Part shown: piece by piece, positions 10,699 through 24,770 of the stretch
How the letters are laid out: each line of letters opens with the position of its first letter
Numbering within the stretch: the stretch's first letter is position 1
Assembly: GCA_030141605.1 (NCBI GenBank)
Contig: JAQGDQ010000045.1
Span: 372,001-436,000 of the forward strand
From: Tubiluchus corallicola
Lineage: Eukaryota > Priapulida > Priapulimorpha > Priapulimorphida > Tubiluchidae
Direction: 5' to 3'
DNA: 64,000 nucleotides
Notes under the pieces: model-generated
Seen by the model: only the letters and a program-made list of their open reading frames with translations
Told to the model about the DNA's origin: nothing
Database searches by the model: none
Made by a program: the position numbers and the translations under genes

Positions 10699-13600
10699 GT
10701 AAGTCCCTGCTTAGCATTTTAAGACACAAATACATGTAAGAATTTAAAAGACATTGTTACAAAGAACTGTAGTCACCAAATGTCGGAAAAGGCGTCCATA
10801 TTATATTGCTCACCCAATGCATACCACAGTCTTTTAGTTTCTATAGAATAGTTCAGCATTCTGCGTCGTTTTGCCATATTGCTGTTCAAAATTTGTTACG
10901 TTTCCTGTATTGAACACCAGTGATTAAACTTTCGCTTTGGTTCACTAACATGGTTTTGTAGTCATAGTATTTTACAATGCGTGTTGAGTACTATAACTGA
11001 ATACATTGTGCAGAACGGATTGTGTAGCTAAGCAGTAAGGAACAAATATCTAAGAACAAAGCTGAAATACTGAATTCAGACGTCTTATGTGAAATTTAAC
11101 AAAAGTTTGGACCTCTTGTATGAAATTTAACGAACGTAACCCTATTTCCCTTCACAGTATTATGTTGATTACTTAATTAAGTCAAACATCTGTTGAGCTT
11201 TGTCTTCCACCTGCATTACTGATTAAACTTACAAAGACAATGAAGCCAAAGTTTTTAATTCGCGTGCACATATTATCACTAAAAATTCGAACATACGAAA
11301 AATTCGCTATGACATACGAATAGTTACACATGACAGTCTCGGGAGAAGTTCATTGCATTGTAACTATGACATGTCAGTGGTAATACCTCAATAAGCGGTT
11401 TTGTGAAGCAGATTTCCACGAAAATGACGCCGCTAACCACGAAGTAGTTAATTATCGGGCTAGATTGAGTCAATGTGGCGAATAGGAATCATAGGCAGCA
11501 CGCACGAACGACGTATTCATATTATAAGGGTTGTTCGTGCCACAGATCATTATTCCTAATCACCAAATCGCTGCAGGCAAATCCGAACTGCAATCAGTCT
11601 TTAAATAGAATGATTGAAATTGATACGTTTCTTCGCCAAGGAAATTTATTTCCATTTACTTTTGTACGATGATACATCACAATGCACGGATGTATCTGCA
11701 TTTACAGGTTACGTCAATAGTCACATTGCGAAAGGTGAATTTTGACAAACTTCTTCTTACATCTTTTCTGAATGTTTGAAAGTGAAACTCTAAATCAATA
11801 TGTGGAAAGCTATATATACAACCTATGGTGAATGGGTCATAATGTGAATCATAGTAAGTTATTATAAAGTAACATGACTAATACTTCTTAAATTTACTCA
11901 TGCATTTTGTGTGCTGTTGGCTACTGATGTTGAGGTAGTTTCACTTTTCAACCTTACCTGACAAACTGTTTACACTTTCGTGATGTTTCTTATGGTTTTC
12001 AATACATTCATTATTCCTATACAATGTTAGTGATCACTAAAAATCGACATGTTCACATTCACTCGCAATCTGATATTTAGTAACCAGTAGGATCTACGGC
12101 CAATAAGAAAAATTAAATGAACCGTTTTTAAACGCACGCCTACATCAGAGTATTTCGAACTGCAAAAACATAATGTGTGGGTAATGCCCTTGCGCCAGAT
12201 GCCACTGTGTATAATTTTATATTTACCATTTATTTACTGCGATGCTACTTTCTCCTAATGAGTCTAATACAGTCCAATCGCGCTCTTCCTTACATTGTAC
12301 TGCAAATTGTTAAAAGCGGTACCTTTGTGAGTTGGTGTAGTCATAAATATAGTGCATCAAGACCCATCTGTATGACTGTATGGCATGCACGTTTTCACTC
12401 GTAGGATAGGTCCGTATACGTATTAAAGCGACTTAATGAATGACGTAAATGTACATACCTGATACCGTGGAGCTTTTGTACATAATGGACTTCTTTGTTT
12501 CAGAAGCGTAGTGACAGTGATGCAACAACAACATTGTTGGTTTTAATTTTTTGGGCCGTTCTGAAATTTTTCGTCACTCAACTTGCCCAAGATAAACAGT
12601 TTAAACGGAGCAAAATACTGCAGTATATGAAGAATATGAACTGCGGTATATCTCAAGGGTTTACCCTTAGACCACTGCTTTTTTTATCCACATTAAGATG
12701 GATTCTGTGTCAATTTTCTTAAGACAAGTCCGCTACAATTTTTACATTACACTGAAACAAAACAATACTATAACAAAACTAAATTAGATATTTCACTTTG
12801 TACTATGAAAAAAGTGCTATGACATGCTGGTATTGATATTTGGCTTTGTTTTTCTCACTTTACTTTACACATCAGGTTTTTTTGTAGCACTAAGAGGCTT
12901 CCTTTACCCAATAGCTATTCCCACAACAGACATTAAGGGTTTATGACTTCCAAATAGTGCTATCGTTATGCACTGTCACTAATAACCTTCGTAATTAACA
13001 ACGCGCACTAATGATCACGTATTTTCCCCAAAGTAATTGTTACTTCAGTGAGTGAAGTTTTAATTTTGACCCCTAGTTAGTTATAACTCTGATTTCTCTA
13101 TAGCTCTTTAGTTATTACAATTAATCGCTTTTGAATGGGCATACTTGCAGCTGGGACAGTGTATAACAGCTTGTCTTCATTTACCCAAACAAACGTTTCG
13201 TCCTTTCTAAACGAGGTTTCTTGTTCAACAGTCCAATTCCCACTTCTATGTAGTCGTCTTAAGGAACGTTTGGCAAATTTTGCAATTTTTAAACGAGGTC
13301 CCTGTTCGAAAGCCCCATTTCCCACTTGAAGTTGTCCTTGAAGATGGTCGGGCTTGTTTTCATTGACCGCTAGCTGCTTGGAAAACGAAAAACGATCCAC
13401 AGCAAATTCGTCATTTCAGAACGGTACAATTATCATGTCTGCTTGACTTCTTCTTACCGGGGCGCACCTTAAATAATTTAGTAGACAAGTTGAATATTTT
13501 AATTTTTTTGAGTAATTAAGTTCATCATGAATCCGCAGAGTGCACAATTTAGTCTTTTTTCAAAAGGTAATATTGCAAGATAACTTTCTTTATCGTTCGG

Positions 13601-15419
13601 TGAGAGACGGATTTTGCCGACAAGAATGGATCAGCCCTGTTTGCTATTTAACTGGATACGTGAAGTACGCCTAGAACGGAGGATGTTTAATGGTTAGTAA
13701 TGGGTAGAGTCAGTCAGCTAGTAAATTATCTGGGAATTAGAGACCAAGGAATGAAATTTAATAGTATCAGATAGTGAAATGAAAAAAAAATATTTGAAAA
13801 AATTAGTCTGAAATAACATTTACGGGCGTTGTACGTTTGTGATTGATAATGCGTTAAAATATTGTTTTATCGATAATGAACTATTAATTCCCAAAAATGG
13901 AGACATAAACGTATTTGTTTTATTATAACAGTTTGTCTATTTCTTAAAACCACAAATCAAATTAATTAAGATGGTCAATTATGAAAATTAAAAATCATGT
14001 TACATTTAAAGCCGCAGACAAATTTCTCACAATGGCTTCCCTAAGTGTTTTACTGCTGCTTCAATCACATTTTAAATTCTTAACACCGCAGTAGTTACTG
14101 AAATTGGTAATTTAATCGTCAAATAAATTTAATCGCAAATCATCATAAGTTATATTTATTGTTTGTATCGGTTCAGCAAAAACGGTAGTAGGTCACCAAT
14201 ATAGACATCAAGAGTAGAAAGCATTTCCAAGAGTCTCTTAGTTCTAGATTGTCCCCGGCGTTACCTTACTGATATTTAAATTACTTTTCGGTATAAGCTT
14301 ACGACGGTGTCTTATAACGCATATCGTCTACATGTGCAAAATTCTAACTCACGTAATTGCTGTAATATATTAGGCATAATGCTGTACTATAAAAAGTGAT
14401 TGAATGGGACGTAGTCCATGACTCGAGATCCAAGCACAAAGGTTGTTATAATTATCACTTAATATGAAAAAGCAAACTAATTACTCGTGTGAACTTTATA
14501 AAATTTACAGTTCCTATTTTGGTTGCAAGGGAACACCGAAATTTCGGAGACAAGTACGACTGGTACACATGGGGTGAAAATTGGGGTACTGTCTGTCATC
14601 GCGTCCTGAGGTAGTGTCTTCGTTTCTTTATAAAAAACCCTTTTTATCCTATCAAAAATGACGCGTCGAATCGCAGAAAGAGCACACATCATTAGTTAGT
14701 GGGCGCGACTAGTAAATATAGCATGCGTGCGTCGCATGACGGTAATGCCCTGTCATATGTGCTTTTAATCACTGTTATAATAAACTTAATATAGTTTTCA
14801 CTATAGTAAAGAAATTCGTAATCTGTACATAGAACATAATATAGATGTCGCACTGCAGCTGAAGGTAAAATTCTCGGATATATGCAAGGCTCCAACGTTT
14901 GCTTATAATTTTAAAGCTTGCGAACACAGAAAAGCTTCTTGCACTTTGCATGACGTTATGGCTCATAACAAGTTATCCACATTTTCCTGCATTGCGAACG
15001 ACTAAGCAAAATTCTCGTGCACATGTTAGTTCTGGGATAAACAAATTTGTGTAATTTTTTGCTGTAACAATGGAATGGCATGAATGGAATGAATGAATTA
15101 GTGATCAAATTGAATTGGCGCGCTGTAAGTTACTTTGTTTTTCCATTCTGGTCGTGTAGTCATTTGTTTTCTTATGTAGGTTGCCGCTTGAGCCAGGACG
15201 CAGCTGCAAATGGCAGCTTGCACTTGTAGCAGGACCAGACCTAGCTAATTAAAGGACAGGAACTTCTCTGCTACTTACAGATGCGTGTACATCCTCCCTT
15301 TATAAGACAAATGTAGACAAATTCTCGGAAGTCACCCACTGGCCACTACTGACCTAGCTCGACATTGTTTAACTTTCGCTATTTTGTTCCACGGTCAACC
15401 AGTGATTTCCCCATCTATT
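10699..15419. other. Elk intron 1, first part
   Basis: AT-rich intronic sequence. At 13208-13250 and 13287-13325 there is a two-copy direct repeat of about 39 bp ('taaacgaggt' ... 'cccactt'). No gene is supported. Confidence 0.6.
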
Positions 15420-15870
15420 TATTTATTCTTTAGTTTATTTGTCTATTCTTTCTTTCCTTCATTCAATCATTAAATGTGTAAGTAAGAATGAATTTATCGC
15501 CCTATACTAACATGAAAGGACCTGTCATTCATTAATTTTGATTTATTTATCTATTCATCCATGCACTGGTTTCTTAGCTCCCAGCGTGTTTTTATAAATG
15601 AATGAATGGAAGAATGAATGAATAAATGAACGAACGAACGCACGAATGAATGAAATATATAAGGTGATATATATGCTTGCTGAGCGTAAATAGTCATACG
15701 CCCGCCGAACATAAACAGCATATAAATTTATTCTATTAATATAATTTCAGCATGTGACTATCATAAAACAATAGAAGAAAATTGAAAATAAACTGGAAAA
15801 AACGACACCACACTATGTCACTATAAATGAATGAATAAATAAATAAACAAATAAATAAATAAATAAAAAG
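15420..15870. repeat. Patchy ATTT/ATGA/ATAA low-complexity tracts
   Basis: T-rich 'tttatttattc' sequence lies on the left (15415-15475), with 'gaatgaatgaat' and 'aacgaacgaacg' runs at 15597-15655 and 'aataaataaat' runs at 15830-15870. These are degenerate tetranucleotide repeats. Just beyond them, at 15895-15920, is a perfect 26-bp palindrome (acgtttgtgtttg and its complement). Confidence 0.85.
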
Positions 15871-18800
15871 TAATGCTTTCTACCTGTTTTTTCTACGTTT
15901 GTGTTTGCAAACACAAACGTTAACTGTGTGTATGTTCTGCGATGTTATGTTTGCAACTTGACGTGTCTTCCATTCACTGTAGTAATTACTCTGCACAGCA
16001 TCTACTTAATTGGACTGGATAACCGTTCTGTCTCGTCTAGAGAGTTGGCGGGATACGGAAGCTGACACAATTTCAGTTCGTTATAAATTAGGGAGATGCG
16101 TAACACAGTTAAATGACCACATCAAAGGGATTATTACTGGCCATGCACCCTATATACACTAATTACAAGGTTCTATAATTATATTTACATTATTAATGTT
16201 TATTTTGTTTGCAACTTTCAGCACTTTAGGCGAAGTAATGATGATGTAATTTGTTAATAAAAGAACTTCATTACATTTATGCTAATAACTATTGATTTCC
16301 AGTATTAACTTCCATAGTACTTAAATTAAGACGTGGGAAATAACAGAAAGCATTTAGAACAAATCTTGTACCGGTTGCCCATAACACAATCTTACTTAAT
16401 TTACATAACTGATACAAAATTAGAAATTAAAAACCAAAGGTACAACGAATACACAAAGTAAAGTAAAAATACATAAAAGAAAGAACGCGAGAACCAAAAA
16501 ATTTACTAAAAGAACAGCTGTAAGGATGGCTGCTGTCTAGCGCAAAAGTGCAGTTTCTTGCAAATAGACGAGTGTATCCCAAAGACGAGTGTATATTATT
16601 CAGTTTCAAATTGAAACCCATTTTGCGTTTCTATAACGCTGTCGATTTTGTTCTGCACATTTTTGTCATAAACTTCAGTCACCCAGTGTTGCGCCTATCC
16701 GCTAAAAGTGATATTATTACTAATTATATTAATTTTTATTTGTTTATTGTTCCTGTGTGTTATGCTATAATGAATTTGTGATACGCAGAGCGGTCGTAAA
16801 AGGAATATATATATTTAGGCACGTGCTACCTACTGCTATCTTGGTGGTTGCGGTCGGAATAAACTGAAAGTGCATTTTATTATATTTTCCTGCCGTGAAA
16901 ATTGAGGCCTGATTTCAAAAAGGCTGGTTATTGGACGAAAGCAAACAAATTATCGGTTAACAACTGCAAAAAGGAATATAATCATATTTAAGCAGCACCA
17001 AACGTTCTCGTCAGGATCTCATTTCTATGGATCCTAAAAATGTACTTCTTTGACAATACCATACGCAGTACAGAACTGGGATTCAAGGTCCCTAAATAGT
17101 CGTAAGTGCTTGTTACGTGGTGGAAGGGCATCAAACTCTCATTTCAAATACAGCCAGCTACAGACTTGCGATCATTTTAAATTCTGACCGACTGATCGAA
17201 TTTTCTTGTCCCCTTTGCCGGTTGTTCGTCGTTGTGACTTTTTTACGAACCTCTCTAGCAACGTTTTCCGTCTTTATAACTTTGTCATACAAAATAGCAT
17301 TGTTTTCTTGCATTGTCAATGATTATAAATTCAACGACCACGAATCCACAATTATCGACAATAGTTAATTGCAAATACATTGACAAATAATAGTTAATTG
17401 TTTCCTAAATATATTACAAGACATTGCATTACAACAGGCACTAAACCGACCTTGTGCACACATAATTGAGTGTTTTTTTTGCTTAATTAACAGGGCGTGT
17501 TTTATTGAGATAGACTTCTAAGGCTATTTCGCCTTGTTGGCAGCATTGTTTTCTTGAAAGTAAACTGGGTGATTTACGTGGTCATAAATTTTAACAACTG
17601 TCATAGTAATTGGAATTGGTTTGGGGATTGGCAAAACGCATGCCGCTTGTTTCCATAAATGGTTTCACTGCAACAAAAGCTGCTCGTAAAAGATTTTGTT
17701 ATGCTTTAGCTGTAGAAGTGTAAGTGTATAGAAACTTTTGCTTGATACAGTGAAGTAATGGCTATTATGATAATAGTCCTCTTGGGCTATTGTGACCATT
17801 GTCCTTCATTTTTTTAATTTGTAAAATTATTGTGTTATGAAATTGCTGATGTCAGTTTTATAAACATAAGAGTTAATTAGAACCCGATAGTTAAATTGCA
17901 TGTTTTAATATGCGAATCCACGTTTTTGTTATACTCTTACAGAGGAAGTGAAGTTTATTTTGAAATGATGGTTTTGGTTACCGTGTGTGATTCTGCTTTG
18001 AAATTTGATTGCATTGATTGAAAATTGATAACAAAATTTAATACTACATAACAGATCCCTGAGAAAATCATGAAAAAGAGGACATAAGCAGTATAATCAG
18101 ACGAATCAAACAGGCATAAAAGGAGAGGACCTTAAACACAGTCCTTAAAAACATATTTATAAATGTCCATTCATAACTTCCAGACACCAGCCCGCTTTTG
18201 CTTTGTAAGCTATCGTTGTTGCAGTCTAGTATCAAATAAGTATCAAAGTTCTATTGATGCTACAAATTGTCCTTCAAATATCTGTATATCTATTACTATC
18301 AGCTCACTTTTTCTTTTACTCCGGCACATTATTTAGCGGAAAAATAACTTTATTGCTCATGAAGCTATAGTACGAAACTATTTCGTTCGTTTCAGATTAG
18401 TTTCTGGGGAAATAATGTCAACACTGTTGCCGCTTAATATACTATCATGAGCAAATATCAAAGCAGTTATACGGTGGTACCAGCAGACGGCTTTTGCCAA
18501 CACTGTACAGTATGGTCAAACTAGATGAAAGAACGCACTTAGACATTTCTCGTTGCGGATCCTGAGGTTGTTGGTATTACGTTGCGAGTGCCTGGATTGC
18601 GAGCATCTACGCGGTGCGATGCTACGTAAAAAAGAAGCAACACACCATAAATTGTTTGCAAAAATCTCCTTTTCTATACCTGCAATCTCCTTTTCTATAC
18701 CTGCAATCTACTGTACTTGCTATAAAGACTACGTCATGCTCTGTATTAGATATTTAGATAACTAGTGTTTTCACTGCAGTTTATTCCCGTTTATTTCCTA

Positions 18801-21593
18801 CCTTACCTTTTAAATTTATGTATATATATCTTCCTTCTGGTTACACACGACAAGCTGCTTCATCCCTCTTTTCCCATCTGTTGGAAATTGCTCCTCTGCT
18901 TGCCTAACCAGCTGTCCACACTGTTAGTAGTGATGTTTTGCGCTTTTTGGATTTTTCTCTTGCCTTTATTTTTTTTTATGTCACAATATGTGCTAAATCA
19001 GTGTTCGTTTTACAAATTATAAAACCTAAAAAACCAACTATATTTAATGATTTTTGTACCATTTCATCTTCTTTTTTTCTTTTTGTAAGCCTAACGTACG
19101 AAAACCTATTCAGCTTAGGTGCAAACCGTTGTAATACTTACTTTTTGAGCTTGGTGCTAGGATACTACTTTTTATTTCTTGTACGCTGTTATGCTGGATG
19201 TACTAATAAACAACACTTTTAAATTGAAGGTATTAAGTATAATATGACTGATTGTCATCTAATTTATCTTATTTACCGGGAAGCGTTTTTATCGCTCGCC
19301 CACGCATTTACTTTTTATGTGGTGTTCGATCAGCTAATAATTATTAAGCTTCATGATTGATATTCTTGCTGGATTATTATCGCTAGAGTTGCCTGCAGTT
19401 ATGTATAATTGTCCGTGATTGGCGTAATTATCTGTATAATCGCGGCTATTTAATCGCTTGTGGGATCATAATGGCAATCGATGATAGATTTACGATTATA
19501 GTGGACCTGATGCTGGGAAGCTATACGGAGAAGCCGTTCAACAGTATCAGCACAATAAATATTTTCTGGTAACGGATTCACTTGAAACAAAGCCGCAAGC
19601 AAGCCCTTGACACCATTCCCCACTAGTATGTATGCATATTTGCAAATTGTCTATGAGCAAGAGGTTGTTTCCCGGGGCAAGTTATCGAATTTACTTTGAA
19701 TTGTTTGCGGAATAGTTGATATAAGTTAAAGCAGATTATTGTCGCAGGTTAGTAGTGTCTTCCGTTTGACTGGATCACCACATTTTAGTTATTCATATAA
19801 GCAAATATGCGCATATTTGTATTGGGGAAATGCTTTGAGAGGCAGCAATTACATCTGATCATCACGTGCGACACTGACAACGTCGAAGTTCACGTTTTTT
19901 TCTATTTTTTAGTTCAGTACTTTAGAAAAAACATTTTTCTATTTGAGAATAAAACATTTCATCTTATGCCTAAAGAGTAAGATATTTTTAAATTGAGGCT
20001 TATAAACTACGAGAAGTCACAGGAGCACAACAGATTTTGTAAATGAAACGCGACTGCATTGATGTCTTGCCATGTTGATCACAGCACTTCTGCAATTACA
20101 GGCGTTTGTTCATATGGTTATCCAATCGTTTTCTCTTGAGAACACAATATGTTCTGAGGAGTCAAATAGAAAACGCTCCAAATGCAAAGCTTGTAAATTG
20201 TTTATGTATAGTAAGCCTTATAGTAAATACTTTATTCAGTGAGCTTACATGCTGTTATTTAAAGGAAAACTAGCTTTTATATATTGTAGTTCACCAAATT
20301 TTTAGTAAGTGGCAATGCAAGTAGCGTAACCACTTGAACTAATTACGTTAGAGAGCACTTCAATATTGCCAATTTACTTAAGTAAAACAATGTCTCAACA
20401 ATTTTAAATTTCATACATTCAAATAGAAATTGAAAAATAAAAAAACTGTTGAAAATTTTTGAATAGGTTAGAAACGCTTAGCATAAACAGGTACACCTAC
20501 GTAACGTCCTCGTTAAACATGTTGTAGTTCCATTGTACGTTACCCAAATTACGACCGTGTTCCTGACCCAATATCCCAGCTTACTAGCAGCTAATAATCT
20601 TAGGAAAATGAACTAATTTCATGGCGGCAAAATGGGCTTATTCACTATACACGTTGAAGCAATTATTGCGTGAATAGTTCTCCAGCAACTAATCACAGTC
20701 TTAATAATTATACTTCTTAGCTCCAATACACATAATACCTGTGAAGTGAACAGCGCAGAGCTAGTCTTAATCGTATATTGCAATCGTCGCATTAACTATA
20801 CTCTGCACTGAGGCTTTCCGTTCATTTAGTAATTGCACATAAAAGACGGGCGAATCCGTTCCGGAAAATTGTATTTTCTTGTCGCGTAAAGCTTTCCTTC
20901 CATGGGTGGATTGGTTACGTCAGGCTCAACATTTATGACTTCGACCTGTAATGTTACAACTGTACTAGCAAAGCTATTAAACACAACGGCAATTTGGAAG
21001 ATTCCTTCCTCTAAATTTCAATTATTTTACCCTGGTTAATGAATCCGTTTAATCCGTTTGTTCGTTCATCACCCCCGTGATAGCGTGGAGTTGACATTCT
21101 TATCGCGGTTTGATCATCTTATACGAGATGTAATAATGCAGCCGATTAACCGAACAATCGTAATCCGGATTTATTGGGGACAAAAAATTTATAATTTCGC
21201 CTTTCTGGTAAAATTTCCGAGTTTTTGCAGGCTGTCGTCGTTGAAACATTTGAAATGATGGAAAAATTTTCGTGTTTTTGCAAATAAAATCATACGGTGC
21301 AATGGGTACATGCTCTAACTCTAAGGGTAATGTACTTTCTTGCTGTGGGAAATAAAATGGATAGGTAGTTTAATGAATATTGATATACATTGGTCTGTGG
21401 GTGCGTCTTTGAAACGTACATAGTATGAGTTAAATCATTCGCAAACGACAAGCTCGAGCTAGCGCTGTAATGCATTGAATAATCGGCTAAAATCACTGAA
21501 GCTAACATGTATGCAACATGTAGGTAAAACTTTTAAAAATTTATGTTAACAGTACCACCTTTGCGACTGGTCAGCAACTTTACGAGAACCCTG
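15871..21593. other. Elk intron 1, noncoding stretch
   Basis: AT-rich intron with no supported gene. A 22-bp tandem duplication ('tccttttctatacctgcaat') lies at 18667-18710. Confidence 0.6.
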
Positions 21594-21642
21594 TTATTTA
21601 TTTATTTTATTTATTTATTTTTATTTATTTCATTTATTTCTG
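21594..21642. repeat. (TTTA)n low-complexity tract
   Basis: A run of TTTA/TTTTA units of about 49 bp with small interruptions. Confidence 0.9.
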
Positions 21643-21859
21643 CACACCCACGATATCTTATGAATATATTCTTGTATGAATATTATCGTAAATAAGACGT
21701 TCTGCTTGTATTCATTATTTTCAATTGACCATGTAGTGTCTTTTGTTTGCATTCATGCCTCATTATATGTAAAGTGACTACGCCTGTCTTTAATTAATTA
21801 ATTATGATTCTGATTGCCTGAATTTTTAAAAACCATTGCGGTTTATTTGACCAATTTAA

Positions 21860-21920
21860 TGGAATTGAACCCGAGACATGGAATCTGTACTCTCATGCTC
21901 TACCACATAAGCTACAAGCC
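21860..21920 (-). mobile_element. tRNA-derived SINE-like fragment
   Basis: Read on the minus strand, TAGCTTATGTGGTAGAGC fits a polymerase III A box and GGGTTCAATTCC is a good B box, with tRNA-like spacing (about 25 bp between them). The acceptor and anticodon arms do not pair well, so this is not a functional tRNA gene. A tRNA-derived SINE head or a tRNA pseudogene explains it best. Confidence 0.5.
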
Positions 21921-24454
21921 CAGTATGACAGAGTAAGCCTACGAGTTCCTCCTTGTAGCTCACAATCCAACAGCGCCACCTGTACCAATGACAGTAGAGG
22001 AAGATTTATCAAAAGGTTGATTAAATATTGCGTTTGACGAGAATCGCTGAAAAGGTGGCCTAATTTGCGGGTGAAAGTGTGACAGAAAGTAGAGGTAGAT
22101 TAGTTTTGTGAGTAGGAAATAAAAGTTTGCAGGTGATGTTGGGTAACGAGAGTGTATTCAGATCAGGTTAATATGCGAGTATGTGTGGTCAGGTGAGCAT
22201 AGATATCTGCTAGACCTAATGGATTGGTTGTCTGACTTGCGTGATTATTGTGCGAGAATAAATGAATGAGTTGTGAGAGAATCGAGGTAAGTAAACTTCT
22301 GGCAAAGTTCACTTGAGTAAATTTTCATGTTTAGATGTGTTCTTTAACTGTTTGAGGTTGTAATTAAAAACTAGTAATAAATTAACTGTTTTTTCATAGC
22401 TTAAAGGCTACTGGTATAGTTTGGTGGTTTTGCATCTAATGTAAAATCATTTGAGTTTGTTTGCAGTCCAGATTTGTTTCCACGTTTTCGTGGCTGACAA
22501 TTTGCTGCTTTTATATTGGTGTGATATTTTTTGATACTCTTTTTTGAGCACTTTGTTTCAAACTATTTACTATTGAATACTACGAAACTATTGTTACTTG
22601 CTATTATTATTGTTATACTGAGGTCTATCCCGAGTAGCAGATTAGCAGTCATGGGGTAAAATCATTAATCATGACATTAAATACACGAAACAAAATAAAC
22701 ACGCAACCTCATAAACTTCTTTATTTTTATGGCATAAGTTTATCGTTCATTTTAACTAATTGTTAATTAACTTGATTAAACCATCAAATTATCTTTACGT
22801 TTATGAATATATAGGTAATTGAACGGTATTTGAACTCACGACTGGCATCTCTATCCCTCACTTGTAATAATATGTGAAAATGACATAATATTGCTTTAGA
22901 AGGTTATATTATATCGAATTTTGTGGCAGCTAATTCACCAGATTCAAGTTACTTCCGTATGGGTACTATAGAAAATTTTGCGTATTATAGATATGTTTCA
23001 GTGATGCCTCCCATTATTGGCCTTAATATTTCTCATAGCGCCCTGCTTGCGAGATATCTTTATAAAAATCACGTAATCAGAGCCTTTCTGCATTAAAGAT
23101 GTACCTACACAAAGCTGTTTTCATCTTTCCAATAGCTAATTTTCCTGTTGTTTGAGCACATGTGAACAAAAAAATATACATATAGTAAAGATTAAAAATA
23201 CGAGTATGAAGTGATGATGCGATGTTCATGCAGCAAACTTCCGAGAAGATGCAGCATTTCAAGATTCAATTACACACATTCCGGAAGGCCTAATAAATAT
23301 AATGCATACCATGGCATTTATTAAATTAAATTCCCCACGAGCGAAGAAGTGCTGGTTGTACAGCAATTTCTTGTATGAAGCCACGGTAATCTGACGCGGT
23401 ACTACGGGTATTACACGCGCACGCACACACACACACACACACAAACACAGCTGTACCTAAATTGTCATACCAGAAAGCGATTAAAGACATAAGTCCCTAA
23501 ACACAATAACTTTCTTTAAAATTTGTGAAAACACTAAACATTTTACATACACAACTACTCAATTTTTGTGTTGCTTTTCTTTGACTCAAAGGTTTCACTG
23601 TCATTACGTTTAGAGGGTTCTACCAATCTTGCTGTTTTTCTAGAAAAGAGTTCTTAATTCTTGCCAACGATTATCTAAGGAGATTCATTTCCAACATTGT
23701 CCTGGCTTCTGATGCTGCTGGGCTAAGACGACTAGGCTTAGAAACTTAGTTATTAAATTTATGTAGCAGTAAATGCTAAACTATATACGTTATGAGTAAA
23801 CTCATAAACTGCGCAGCAGCAGCAGCAGTCAAAACAAAATCCTTAGCGACAAAAAATTGCATAGGCATAGCCCATAATAATTCATGGAGTACTTAGGAGC
23901 CTCCTAATTAGTCTCTATAATGCCGACCCACGTAATCGTTTTTACTGATACCCTACAGAGTAATTAATTCCTTTGTGTGCCATTAAATCGTACTTACACT
24001 TCAGCGTCCAGTTTTCTTCAATGCCGCGTTCATCACGTTAAACGTGCCTATTGGCGGAAAATCGCCATCTAGTTGCGTTACGATTACCATGGCAACCGAA
24101 CTGGCTTCCGCTACCGCGTGTTTCGTACGTAATTGGCGAGGCAGCAAAAATAAGGCGACTCAAATGATCTCCTTTGTTTTCTCTATTGTTCGCGGGCGGA
24201 TGTCACTCGAAACGCTGCATGAATATCGCAAACACATTTTGCCCTATGGCGATCAAGAAATATACATTAAATGTTTCAACAATATAGCTTTTGCATGCAA
24301 ATTTGACTTTCCATCATATCATGTAACATGCGTGTAGCGCACATGATTGCTCGTAAAGTGTTTTTGTCGAAACGTCTCACAATGAATAATGCGTTTCTGA
24401 ACCTATGAACCTTACACAATTGAATATCACAATGGTAATCGTAATTCTCATAAC
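21921..24454. other. Elk intron 1, noncoding stretch
   Basis: No supported gene. It contains a CA run at 23420-23445 and a short CAG run at 23815-23830. A slightly GC-richer patch at 24010-24160 has an open frame, but I recognise no protein in it. Confidence 0.6.
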
Positions 24455-24770
24455 AATCATCACCGCACTTTTGTCATGGTCGTCGTCGTCGTCGTCATCA
24501 TCATCATCATCACCATCATCATTGCCGTCGTTTTCATTGTCGTCATCATCGTCATCCTCGTCTTTCATCATCATTACAATCGTCGAAAAATCATCTTCAT
24601 TGCCATTATTATCATTGTCATCGTTGATGCTGCCGCTTTTATCGTCCTTGTCAACATTGTCACCATTGCCATTATTGATGTTACATCATCATTGTCATAG
24701 ACAGCATCAATATCTCCACTATTACTGATATCATTGTTGTTGTCATTATTACTATCATCATTATTATTTT
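24455..24770. repeat. TCG/TCA trinucleotide-rich tract
   Basis: Interrupted TCG, TCA and ATT triplets over about 315 bp. All frames stay open (poly-Ser, poly-Val/Ile or poly-Asp readings), which produces overlapping spurious reading frames on both strands. Confidence 0.93.

Noticed and set aside
13098-13400. 100-codon minus-strand frame
   Set aside because: It spans two copies of a 39-bp direct repeat, and no domain is recognisable.
24044-24337. 97-codon plus-strand frame in a GC-richer patch
   Set aside because: No similarity to a known protein is apparent, and splice context is lacking.
24377-24728. Overlapping poly-Asp, poly-Ser and poly-Val/Ile frames
   Set aside because: They come from the TCG/TCA triplet tract; no unique protein sequence flanks it.
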